From UBA3263 sp964554665 (GTDB lineage: Bacteria > Bacteroidota > Bacteroidia > Bacteroidales > Muribaculaceae): a DNA stretch of 64,000 nt. The stretch covers positions 1 through 64,000 of the forward strand of contig CAZKPP010000001.1 of NCBI GenBank assembly GCA_964554665.1. The letters run 5' to 3'. A model generated the notes under the pieces. That model saw nothing but the letters and a program-made list of their open reading frames with translations, was not told the origin of the DNA and made no database searches. This document shows, in pieces, positions 15,793 to 24,203 of this stretch. Made by a program: the position numbers and the translations under genes. Position 1 is the stretch's first letter. Every line of letters starts with the position of its first letter.

Positions 15793-17044
15793 GTTGTCTA
15801 ATTTTATAACGGACGCATTCCTCAACAAATTTGCGGGTAAATTCGCAAAGCATGCTACGCATTTCCTCGGGGTGTGTGTTGAACGAATGGAAACAACCTC
15901 CACCACAATTCCAACGCGCAGTGCAGCCGGCGCACTCTTTCTTGGCGGTCACATCTTCGTGTAGGAGAGAATTGTATCGTGAAAAATCGTACTTTAACCC
16001 CTCGGCATCGACATGTCCGTAATGAGTACGATGAAATAACGGATGGTCTTGGGTGGATACACAATAACATCCAGTAAGGTATCCTTCGGCTGTAATACAC
16101 AATTCTCCGGGACATGCACGTTTGAGAGGAAATATTGTTCGCAAATAGGGGAATGATGTTATGTCAATACCATGTTTTCTACCAGTCTCCTTTATTTTGA
16201 AGAATCCTTCGGTATAACGAGTGAGAAACTCAAATAGATCCTTCGCATTTTTAAAAGAGCTAGGATCGGTTACAGGCTCGAACATAGCATTTTTTATCTC
16301 AGGATAATGAGCTATAATTTGGTCGAGGGTCTCTTCCATAGTCTCAACATTTGCTTTTGTGATAGTTATATTGAGGTGAACGTTTACACCACCATCGAGA
16401 AGCGTGCGAATGTTGTTCGAGACTAAATCATAGTGCTTGCGCTGAATATTTTGGATTCTTTCTAAGACCTCAAAAGACACACTGACCCCTATGTTGTGTT
16501 GCAAGAAGAAATTGAGCTCATCCTCTGTCAGTAATGAACCATTTGTGATTACTCGGAAATTAATATTAATTCCGGAATGAATTGCTCTGCTTTCGGCGTA
16601 CTTAACAGCGTCTTGTACTATTGGCCATGACAGCATCGGCTCTCCTCCTCCCATAAAAGAGATTGTGAGGTTATGTCTTGATGGTCGGTCTCTCTTTGAA
16701 TCTATGAAAAAGTCGATAGCATTATGTAGCACTTTAGGCTGAATCTCTTGTGCGTTGCGATAGCCGGCCGAATAGCAATACGAGCATTGAAAATTACACT
16801 TGTTATTTGGCAATACTGTCAATAGTGTGTAATCCTCCGGTGTTTTAACTGCAGACCGCTCATCGAATGGAGTATAATCTACAAGACATTTAAACTCTTC
16901 AGGAGGATCATTCAAGTCTTTTATGGAGAGGTATGTTATTGTCGGAATCTCCACCTCCTTACGTGCCAGTGGTGAGTGAAGGATTGTGAAACCGTCGTGA
17001 TTTCCACGATAGACACTCAACTCGTATCGTTCAATCCAATTCAT
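15767..17044 (-). CDS. Radical SAM/SPASM peptide maturase 5
   Basis: The 425-aa product has the [4Fe-4S]-SAM motif CNFQCSYC near residue 89 and GGGEP of the SAM site. A C-terminal SPASM domain has ACPGELCITAEGYLTGCYC, then CAGCTARWNCGGGC and a last Cys. It is the fifth of five paralogues and the farthest from the peptide gene. The N-terminal 80 residues (to LARKEVEI) match the other copies in layout (a YxPL-type segment) and may hold the peptide-recognition region. It overlaps its upstream neighbour by 14 bp, as most of the paralogues do. Confidence 0.93.
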   Translation of the reverse strand: MNWIERYELSVYRGNHDGFTILHSPLARKEVEIPTITYLSIKDLNDPPEEFKCLVDYTPFDERSAVKTPEDYTLLTVLPNNKCNFQCSYCYSAGYRNAQEIQPKVLHNAIDFFIDSKRDRPSRHNLTISFMGGGEPMLSWPIVQDAVKYAESRAIHSGININFRVITNGSLLTEDELNFFLQHNIGVSVSFEVLERIQNIQRKHYDLVSNNIRTLLDGGVNVHLNITITKANVETMEETLDQIIAHYPEIKNAMFEPVTDPSSFKNAKDLFEFLTRYTEGFFKIKETGRKHGIDITSFPYLRTIFPLKRACPGELCITAEGYLTGCYCVSTQDHPLFHRTHYGHVDAEGLKYDFSRYNSLLHEDVTAKKECAGCTARWNCGGGCFHSFNTHPEEMRSMLCEFTRKFVEECVRYKIRQHECNRNTD

Positions 17045-18290
17045 CGGTAAGAGATTTTAATATTAGGTTTCTAACAAATTGACAATAGATATCAATCTGC
17101 GCCGGAGTATAGGTGCATCGAACCAATGCACAACCGCCTCCACAATGGTATTTGGCAAAACAGAAATAGCATTCATTACGCCTGATATTATCTTGCTGCA
17201 TCACCTCTATATAACGTCGTAAATCATACTCTATTCTCCCATTTCTTATTTCCCCGAATACGAAATGGTCGAAATGCTTTTCCTGACGTGACGATATGCG
17301 AGAGCAAGCAGTGAGATAACCTTGAGGTGTAATAACCAGTTTCCCAAGACATGACCGCGATTTTAGTCCATTGACAGATAGTAATAATGTATTGCCCACT
17401 TCTATTCCTATTTCCTGCCCATATCTGATGGCTTGCCAAAGGTTTTCAATAAACGAATCGTAAAAATTCTTGAGTGATGCCGGACTATCCCACAATGTGT
17501 CGGTCAACACCGCTTCCATGGCAATAGACTTGCACATTGGAAATGTTTGGTGCATTGTATCAACCATTTCTGTCATCCTGTCTACACACAGTGGGGTGAC
17601 GGTGGATCGTATGCCAATGTTCGCACCAATATCACACAACTCATTTATGGTTTGTGCTACAATTGAAAAATCTGAACGCTGTTCATTGTGGACTTCTTCA
17701 ATAATATCGCATGAGATGACGATATTATCAATATTATCACGTATCCAAGCCATTTTCTCTCTGTCAAGACTTGATCCGTTGCAAACAAGTCCGATATGAA
17801 TATTAATGCTTATCGCATTGGCCTGTTCCCGTGCGTATAGTACACTGTCTTTTAGGATATCGAATGATAGAGTCGGATCACCGCCTCCCGAGAATGTAAT
17901 GCTGAGATTGTTGTTATTTACTTTGGCTCGATTTTCTGTTATAAACCAACCAAGTACATTATGTAACGTCTCACTATTCAACTCGGCACCGTTACGGCCT
18001 TTGGCAGAATAGCAGTAGCTACATGAAAAGTTACATCGCTGATTAAGGAGAATTACCAATTCACCGATTTCCGCCGGCATAGCATAGTCAGCCGGTTCGC
18101 AATTATCATAGATTATATTCGCAAGGGATTCGGGGATAACACCAAGGGCAAGACTATTCTCAAAGGATATTGCCTCCGTGGCCTGAATTTCAGCAAAGGC
18201 TCCCGAAAGCGGAGCATATAGCCAATAGACATCTTCAGTTGTTCCGGGAATCAAATAGATTGATTTACTATTGAGATTAGTCTGCTCCAT
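17031..18290 (-). CDS. Radical SAM/SPASM peptide maturase 4
   Basis: The 419-aa paralogue has CNFSCSYC near residue 90. SPASM cysteines lie in SCLGKLVITPQGYLTAC and CYFCFAKYHCGGGC, plus a final Cys. The SAM-site motif reads GGGDP instead of GGGEP in the other four, a conservative change that may mark functional drift. The N-terminal YAPLSGAF matches the other copies. It overlaps both neighbours by 14 bp. The likely role is Cys-linked (thioether) modification of the small peptide. Confidence 0.93.
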   Translation of the reverse strand: MEQTNLNSKSIYLIPGTTEDVYWLYAPLSGAFAEIQATEAISFENSLALGVIPESLANIIYDNCEPADYAMPAEIGELVILLNQRCNFSCSYCYSAKGRNGAELNSETLHNVLGWFITENRAKVNNNNLSITFSGGGDPTLSFDILKDSVLYAREQANAISINIHIGLVCNGSSLDREKMAWIRDNIDNIVISCDIIEEVHNEQRSDFSIVAQTINELCDIGANIGIRSTVTPLCVDRMTEMVDTMHQTFPMCKSIAMEAVLTDTLWDSPASLKNFYDSFIENLWQAIRYGQEIGIEVGNTLLLSVNGLKSRSCLGKLVITPQGYLTACSRISSRQEKHFDHFVFGEIRNGRIEYDLRRYIEVMQQDNIRRNECYFCFAKYHCGGGCALVRCTYTPAQIDIYCQFVRNLILKSLTDELD

Positions 18291-19620
18291 ATGATTCTAT
18301 TATTGATCTAATGTCTGATTGCTCATCGTCGGCGAGGCGCTGTAACAGGAAGGCCGTAGTTAGTCGTCTTTCCGTCCGACAAACTTCATCGAGTATGTCA
18401 TCGGTGTATTGACGTCGTTGCTGGGTGCACCCCCCTCCGCAAGTCCATTTTACATTGCAGTCATGACAGCGGGGATTATCGTAAACTGTAAATTGAGAAC
18501 GGAGTTCTCGAAATTTTTCCACATCAATCTCAATCTCGCCATTTACAACTTTGCCGAAAATAAAGTCGTCGTACCCTTTCTCACGAGGAGAGGATACTTG
18601 ATGACAAATGGTAAGCGTTCCGGAAGGAGTAAGACACAATTCACCGGTGCAATAGCGGTCGACAACCGTGTCGAGGTAGCGAAGTGTGGCACATCCCACA
18701 TCAATGCCTAACTCTTTTCCTCTCTGCCGCGCAGCCAAGAAGTTCCTAAAATAGTCATCGTAAAACGTTCGAGTAACTTCTTTGTCGTGGAATGTGGCTG
18801 ATGAGGTTATGGGGTCAAACAGCACTGATTTCACCGAAGGGAAACGTTTGTTGAGCGTTTCAATCATTTCAACGAGTCTGTTCACGTTGGAAGGTGTTAT
18901 CATTGACCTTACCATATGGTTCACGTGAGCTGCTGCCAATAGATCGAGACCGCGACAGACATCCTCATATTTACCTCGCTGAAGAGCTTGGATATCAGGT
19001 AAAATTTCAAAAGATACTCGCACTAGGCAATTGTGTCGGTGAAAGCTTTCAGCCATCTCATGTGTAATAAGCGATGCATTGGTAACGATCGTATTCATCA
19101 GAGTTATGTTCTGTTCGCGGGCCAGCTCAGTGGAATATTCCAAACCGGCTTTTAGTTTTTTCCACGAAATAGTAGGTTCTCCACCTCCAAGATATGAGAT
19201 TGCAAGTTTTGGCGATGAATTTCTTTGTCGGTTGATAAAAAAACGAAGCGTTGCGAGCAGGTTTTCTTCGCTGATTTCTTCTGTGGCCCGACCATTTGCA
19301 GAGAAGCAGTAAGAGCATGAGAAGTTACACCTGAATGTCGGCAGAATGTAGAGAAACAGGAAATCATCAGGAGTATTGATTGTGTACTCATTCACCTTTG
19401 AGTAGTCATCACCGATAAGTTGTCTCAATAGTTCTTTCGATTCGCAGTGTGGATACAATGCCATATCAGCCTCAAGTTTCGCAATTTCGTCGGTGGACGC
19501 GAGAGTGCAAACTCCGGCTAGTGGCGAATACAACAATTTCACATCCTTTCTCTCAGTAAAGTCATCGACAGACAGCATGTACACATTGTTGGTTTCCAAA
19601 TATTTGTTATTCATTTTCAA
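18277..19620 (-). CDS. Radical SAM/SPASM peptide maturase 3
   Basis: This 447-aa protein is the longest of the five. It has CNFSCSYC near residue 100, GGGEP, and SPASM cysteines in YCTGELCLTPSGTLTIC and CHDCNVKWTCGGGC plus a final Cys. The N-terminal segment has YSPLAGV. The C-terminal tail is about 20 residues longer than in the paralogues (ADDEQSDIRSIIESYGAD). The operon position and 14-bp overlaps imply translational coupling. Confidence 0.93.
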   Translation of the reverse strand: MKMNNKYLETNNVYMLSVDDFTERKDVKLLYSPLAGVCTLASTDEIAKLEADMALYPHCESKELLRQLIGDDYSKVNEYTINTPDDFLFLYILPTFRCNFSCSYCFSANGRATEEISEENLLATLRFFINRQRNSSPKLAISYLGGGEPTISWKKLKAGLEYSTELAREQNITLMNTIVTNASLITHEMAESFHRHNCLVRVSFEILPDIQALQRGKYEDVCRGLDLLAAAHVNHMVRSMITPSNVNRLVEMIETLNKRFPSVKSVLFDPITSSATFHDKEVTRTFYDDYFRNFLAARQRGKELGIDVGCATLRYLDTVVDRYCTGELCLTPSGTLTICHQVSSPREKGYDDFIFGKVVNGEIEIDVEKFRELRSQFTVYDNPRCHDCNVKWTCGGGCTQQRRQYTDDILDEVCRTERRLTTAFLLQRLADDEQSDIRSIIESYGAD

Positions 19621-20869
19621 GTCGTTTCATAATGATGGTTTTCAAAAAGTTTCTCGTGTAATGGCAAAATGCATTATCTTGGATGTTATCCATATCAATT
19701 GTCTTGTTTATACACCCTCCACCACAGTTGTATTTGGCGAAACAAGTTCGGCACCATGGCTGAGTATACACTCGTTGTTCTAGCAAGGATGTTAGTCGGT
19801 CGGTATCAACTACAACTTTGTCAGCCTCCACACGTCCATATATCCAACGAGAGTAATCGGGATGTGTGACTGACGCTATGCAAGGACACAGAGATATGTC
19901 GCCGGAGGCTGTAAGTGCAAATTCTCCAGCACAGTAGCGGTCAACGGTGACGTCGCAATTGCGTAATGCAGAGGTGGTTACATGGATACCTAATTTATTG
20001 CCAATGGATATGGCTCGTAAAAATTCTTGTGTAAACGTGTCGTAGAACTCTTTGGTATGTTGCCCCACCTCAGGTTCCATGGATATATAATCAATGCCGG
20101 GAAAAGTTGCTGCAAGTTCAGTTAGGATATTAGTTATAAGTTCAACCGATTCGTCGGTTATTACTGTATTGATTCTCGGATTGAGATTATTCTCCACCAT
20201 ATTCAGGATATTCTGTTTTACAATTGCATAATTTCGACGTTGCCGTTGCTGTAATTGTTCAAGAACCTCAAAAGAAACCACAATGTCCAATGACACTTTT
20301 TTACAGATATCTACAAAGTCATATGGGAGGATTAATCCATTGGTAATGAGTGTAAAGGAAATTCGCTTATCGTAATACTTTTCTCGCACATATGTAATTG
20401 CAGGCCTCACTATTTCATTCCATGTAAGCATCGGTTCTCCGCCGCCAAAGAAGGTGATATGCAATGTTTTTCTGTCCCTGCTGACAAACCAATCGATTGT
20501 TGTTTTTACCGTATCAATATTGATTGTTTCTGATGCTCTCCCTTTTGCTGAATAGCAATAGGCGCAGCTGAAATTACAACGGTTGGTCGGAAGTATGGAA
20601 AGGTTAACAAAATCATGTTCACTCTTTATATAACCGTCTCTATCGGCAATTGCTATAACATCAGTCATATCGGCAATTAAACCTCCTATCTGATCGTCAT
20701 CATAATGTGGTTCACAAAGAATTCGCTCTATTCTAGATAAATCAGTTTTATCAGCACAGACGGCGCAATCAGCTAACGGTGCATATAGTACGTACTCTCC
20801 GTCGGATTTCTCGATTAGGAATAAGTCCTTTTGGGCAAGTATATCTATCAAGTTATTATTAATGTCCAT
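19607..20869 (-). CDS. Radical SAM/SPASM peptide maturase 2
   Basis: The 420-aa paralogue has CNFSCAYC, GGGEP, and SPASM cysteines in YCAGEFALTASGDISLCPC and CRTCFAKYNCGGGC plus a final Cys. I start it at ATG 20869 (MDINNNLID), which gives an 11-bp overlap with the gene before it. The frame also allows 20896, but the shorter N-terminus matches the distance to the YAPL motif in the other copies. Confidence 0.93.
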   Translation of the reverse strand: MDINNNLIDILAQKDLFLIEKSDGEYVLYAPLADCAVCADKTDLSRIERILCEPHYDDDQIGGLIADMTDVIAIADRDGYIKSEHDFVNLSILPTNRCNFSCAYCYSAKGRASETINIDTVKTTIDWFVSRDRKTLHITFFGGGEPMLTWNEIVRPAITYVREKYYDKRISFTLITNGLILPYDFVDICKKVSLDIVVSFEVLEQLQQRQRRNYAIVKQNILNMVENNLNPRINTVITDESVELITNILTELAATFPGIDYISMEPEVGQHTKEFYDTFTQEFLRAISIGNKLGIHVTTSALRNCDVTVDRYCAGEFALTASGDISLCPCIASVTHPDYSRWIYGRVEADKVVVDTDRLTSLLEQRVYTQPWCRTCFAKYNCGGGCINKTIDMDNIQDNAFCHYTRNFLKTIIMKRLENE

Positions 20870-22130
20870 TGACTGCACTAATAATTTGGTCAACAATAAT
20901 TTGACGGTTAAACCGGCAGACCTCCGCCATATATTCTTTTGGATAGGTTGTACGTCGAGTCATACATTCACCGCCACAGCTCCATTTTGCAATACAATCT
21001 TTGCATTCGGGATATACCGACATATTGAGGTTAAACAGTTCATTGAAACGCTCCTGATTAAGCGATACAACGCCATCTGCTGTTACTTCTCCGTATATGC
21101 AGTCCTTGTATCTGCTCTCCTTAATCGACGATACAAGATGACATGCGCTGAATGTTCCTTGCGGAGTAAGGGTTAATTTACCAGGACAATGTCGAACGGT
21201 TGGTGAATCTAACGCATCGTCAAATGTGAAACGCAGATGAATTTTGTGCTCATTGGCTATTTTTTTCGATGCGTAATAGTTTTTTCGAAAAGAGGAATAA
21301 AAAGACCGTAAATCCTCAGCACATGCAAATAAATCAGCACTTGTCACCGGCTCCATCGAGAACTGTGAAATATTGGGGAAATCTCGGCATACGATTTCTG
21401 TCATTTCCTCCATTCTTCCGACCGACATCGGTGTAATTGTCGAACTTAGCATAGTTCTTATGCCCGCCTCAAGGAGCGAACTTATATTGTTCGTAACCTT
21501 ATCGTAATCCTTTCGTTGTGACTGCTGTAAATCCCGGAGGACTTCATAAGACACACATACCGAGCATTCGCTTTCCAACAAAAACTGTATAATCTCATCC
21601 GTCAGCAAAGAACCATTTGTAATCAATGAAATATATAGTTTTACGTTCCTGTCTTTTGCAAGTGTTCTACTCTCGGATATAGCACGCATGGTTAGATCTG
21701 GAGTAACAAATGGCTCACCGCCGCCTGTTATGAAAATTGAAATTGCATTGTTCCCAATTCTGTAGGAATCCACAAACCAGTCAAGAACTGTATGGAGCTT
21801 GTTTTCATCGATTTTAGCATTGCTCCTTCCGGCAGCAGAATAGCAATAGGAGCATGAAAAGTTACAAATATTGTTCGGAATAAGTGATAGCCGGGTCGAT
21901 GTAGTTAAATCTCGTGGCAAAAAAGAAGGCAAGGCACTATTCAATTCGGATATTAATTGTAAGGTTTCTCCTTCTAAAACTTCGCCACTCAGAAGAATTT
22001 GTTCGGTTTCCTCATCAATCGTATAAATATCAGATTTCAAAGGCGCATATAGAATTGATTGCCCATCATTTACTCTTTCCGGGCAATGGATAATAAAGAT
22101 TTCCGAATCAGCTAATCGATTAATTGTCAT
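20859..22130 (-). CDS. Radical SAM/SPASM peptide maturase 1
   Basis: The first enzyme gene after the peptide, 423 aa if started at ATG 22130. It has CNFSCSYC, GGGEP, and SPASM cysteines in HCPGKLTLTPQGTFSAC and CKDCIAKWSCGGEC plus a final Cys. An upstream ATG at 22169 is in frame but would put the start inside the loop of a strong hairpin. With 22130 the distance to the YAPL motif (28 residues) equals that of the paralogues, so I prefer it. Confidence 0.92.
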   Translation of the reverse strand: MTINRLADSEIFIIHCPERVNDGQSILYAPLKSDIYTIDEETEQILLSGEVLEGETLQLISELNSALPSFLPRDLTTSTRLSLIPNNICNFSCSYCYSAAGRSNAKIDENKLHTVLDWFVDSYRIGNNAISIFITGGGEPFVTPDLTMRAISESRTLAKDRNVKLYISLITNGSLLTDEIIQFLLESECSVCVSYEVLRDLQQSQRKDYDKVTNNISSLLEAGIRTMLSSTITPMSVGRMEEMTEIVCRDFPNISQFSMEPVTSADLFACAEDLRSFYSSFRKNYYASKKIANEHKIHLRFTFDDALDSPTVRHCPGKLTLTPQGTFSACHLVSSIKESRYKDCIYGEVTADGVVSLNQERFNELFNLNMSVYPECKDCIAKWSCGGECMTRRTTYPKEYMAEVCRFNRQIIVDQIISAVNGH

Positions 22131-22147
22131 GAGAAATGATGGGAAAT

Positions 22148-22197
22148 GAAGGTATTGAATAGAATCCATGATATATAACTATCTATTCAATACCTTC
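22148..22197 (-). promoter_or_regulatory. 15-bp perfect hairpin between peptide gene and maturase genes
   Basis: GAAGGTATTGAATAG (22148-22162) and CTATTCAATACCTTC (22183-22197) are exact reverse complements around a 20-nt loop that contains the alternative ATG (22169). The hairpin begins 9 nt after the peptide stop. There is no T-run, so it is more likely an mRNA processing/stability or partial-termination structure. Such a structure would raise peptide output above enzyme output, as expected for a RiPP operon. Confidence 0.7.
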
Positions 22198-22205
22198 GTG
22201 AGTTT

Positions 22206-22292
22206 TTAGTTGTTGCAACGGCAACCACCGCCAAAGCAATCGCAGCAACCTGCAGCCTTGTTGTGCGCTTTCTTAACTTTTACTACTTTCAT
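22206..22292 (-). CDS. 28-aa Cys-rich precursor peptide (candidate RiPP)
   Basis: ATG 22292 to TAA 22206 encodes 28 residues. The N-terminal half (1-14) is a basic leader-like MKVVKVKKAHNKAA. The C-terminal half is GCCDCFGGGCRCNN, with Cys at 16, 17, 19, 24 and 26 and a GGG turn between the two Cys groups. It is directly upstream of five SPASM maturases on the same strand. Cys-dense cores of this sort are typical substrates of radical SAM thioether-forming enzymes. The leader is unusually short (about 14 residues) and has no GG protease motif. No similar peptide is known to me. Confidence 0.85.
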   Translation of the reverse strand: MKVVKVKKAHNKAAGCCDCFGGGCRCNN

Positions 22293-22386
22293 AGCTGTAA
22301 GTGTTATGGTTATTCCTACTCAATTGATGGCTCTTTCGGTTATGCCAATAAATTCTCTATTCTGAGAATAGTTTTTAATCATTTAA

Positions 22387-22737
22387 TCAGTTGAATAGTG
22401 CAATTAGTGCGAGTATGGCGACCATTACCAATCCTGCAATCCCTTCTGACCGTGTGCTTGATCTACGAAGCAATGTGAAATCAGAAGAATAGTCCTCGGT
22501 TACAGTAGGATTAACGATATTACCAATACAGTATAGAATGAACATACCAAATCCAATCCAGACACCTATTATGCTTCCTTTGTCCCATGTACTGAATATA
22601 AGCCAGCCAATAAGTCCGCCGACCACATAGCCTACGAGACAAATAACAACCATCTCAATGAACTTCTGAAGCATTCCTGTTCCAATAAGGATGCCGAGAG
22701 CAATTATTCCTATGATAAGCCAAACAACCCAACTCAT
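22387..22737 (-). CDS. Small integral membrane protein, 116 aa
   Basis: About four hydrophobic segments are visible (WVVWLIIGIIALGILIG, MVVICLVGYVVGGLIGWL, IIGVWIGFGMFILYCI and IAGLVMVAILALIALF). No family is recognised. It overlaps the end of the gene before it by 1 bp and ends 94 bp upstream of the peptide gene on the same strand. It could serve in export of, or immunity to, the peptide product, since the operon itself has no transporter, but this is inference from position only. Confidence 0.75.
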   Translation of the reverse strand: MSWVVWLIIGIIALGILIGTGMLQKFIEMVVICLVGYVVGGLIGWLIFSTWDKGSIIGVWIGFGMFILYCIGNIVNPTVTEDYSSDFTLLRRSSTRSEGIAGLVMVAILALIALFN

Positions 22738-23495
22738 TATTGCATTATGTTAGATGAGGGAAGATGATACTTCTTGTATTCTGATTTGAAGAAGGTGGCT
22801 TTCGGACTCTTAAACCAGCATTTGTTGATTATCGCAATGAAAATCTCGCCCTTGGCGCGGAGTTCATCGTTGAGAGTGATGCCTTCGACGAAACTAAAGC
22901 ACTTTATTTTGTATTCAATCTCTCCACCGTTGTTCTTGGCTTTCAGCTTGAAGTCATCTGCTTTGATTTCAAGTTCTGCACCTTCATCAAGAGCGAAGAT
23001 TTTGTCGGTGGCATCCTGGCTATTGAGTATGGTGTTCATATAAGCCAGTTGGTCAAGTGTTGTTTGGGTGATAGCTCCTTGATTTCTTTGTAAGTCCTGC
23101 AGGCACGATATGTAGAAAACCTCAAACAGAACCTCATATTCTTCTGCCGACAAGCGGTCTTTGGCAACCTTCGATGCCTCTTGCAGAGCCTTTGCTAAGG
23201 ATTTGCCGTCTGAGAAGTCTCCGTATTTGTCTGGAAACATCTTTCCACGTGCTTTTGATAACGCAGAGGAAATGGCAACATTGCTATTTACGATTTTATT
23301 GTATATGGCAAGCTCGCTTTCGGCTTCTTTGTCTTCAACGAACATATTGGTCATGTCGCCATACACATTCCATGAAATGTTACTAGGATTCGCTTGCGAA
23401 GCAGTTCCGCTGACAGCAACCTCTTTCCCATTGCTTCCTTTTTTGACGAAGTAAACAACCGCGCCAATAATGAGGAGCATAATAATAAAACTCAT
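22737..23495 (-). CDS. Hypothetical protein with one N-terminal membrane anchor, 252 aa
   Basis: It begins MSFIIMLLIIGAVVYFVKKG, a single anchor. A soluble, mostly helical domain follows (SALSKARGKMFPDKYG, LAYMNTILNSQD), ending in a Cys-containing IAIINKCWF segment. No catalytic motif or named domain is visible. It is translationally coupled to the 116-aa membrane protein, and the two precede the peptide gene in the same direction. Whether all three share a transcript is unclear. Confidence 0.75.
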   Translation of the reverse strand: MSFIIMLLIIGAVVYFVKKGSNGKEVAVSGTASQANPSNISWNVYGDMTNMFVEDKEAESELAIYNKIVNSNVAISSALSKARGKMFPDKYGDFSDGKSLAKALQEASKVAKDRLSAEEYEVLFEVFYISCLQDLQRNQGAITQTTLDQLAYMNTILNSQDATDKIFALDEGAELEIKADDFKLKAKNNGGEIEYKIKCFSFVEGITLNDELRAKGEIFIAIINKCWFKSPKATFFKSEYKKYHLPSSNIMQ

Positions 23496-23861
23496 GATAA
23501 TTATTTCTAGATTACTGACCGATTCTCCACATCAGTAATTATACAAAAAAGCGTGAGAATCCGTACTTGTTGCTCGTCCCACGTTCTGAGGCCCTGGAAT
23601 TGCCCACCACTGTTGAACGAGCAAATCTGCAGAAGCCTCACGCAGAATATGATATTCGACCAAAGTATCGGTTTCGCGATAACTGGTGGCGAAATATACA
23701 TATCCACTCGGCATCTACCGTTTGCTACATTCTTGACAGTGATTCGAAATTTCCAGGTTTCAGAACGTCAAGAAAGAGCGTCGAGTAAACGCTTTTCATT
23801 ATGTCTGCCAACCCACCCTCATAAACCCGTGACCGGGCTTCTGCGATGCGGTCTGCGGTTG

Positions 23862-23869
23862 CAAAGTTA
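23862..23869 (-). promoter_or_regulatory. Orphan -7 box
   Basis: The minus strand reads TAACTTTG. The nearest minus-strand gene starts 367 nt away (23495), so it either drives a long leader or small RNA, or is a relic. Confidence 0.35.
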
Positions 23870-24195
23870 CTCAAATTTTTTTAATTCACAAAATGTCAAT
23901 GCTTAAAATGTTCCAACCTATTTTCAACAATCAAGTGCAAAAATAGGGACAAAGTTCGTATAAGGACATTGTTGGGGAGTCAAAATTTAGTTTGAGACGT
24001 GGTCAGCAGTTGATTCTCTTTTGGATTTCCATTATTTGTTTTTGGGTAACGAGGTTGCAATCAGTCCTTTTCGGGAGTATTCACGGATAAGTTTGTTCGC
24101 TATTGACCTAGCTATAATCTTTTTGAAGTTGTTTGCTGAAAGTAGGGGTACACTTTGTGGTGCTGTATATTTGGTAAATAAGATTATATATAGCG

Positions 24196-24203
24196 TAACT
24201 TTG
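24196..24203 (+). promoter_or_regulatory. Orphan -7 box
   Basis: TAACTTTG on the plus strand, with no plus-strand gene within the next 4 kb. Confidence 0.3.

Noticed and set aside
22130..22169. Start of maturase 1 at ATG 22169
   Set aside because: It would place the start codon in the loop of a 15-bp hairpin and make the N-terminus 13 residues longer than in the paralogues; not excluded.
23553..23906. Overlapping plus- and minus-strand ORFs of 60-117 codons
   Set aside because: Four frames are open at once with no recognisable product, as expected for non-coding sequence.
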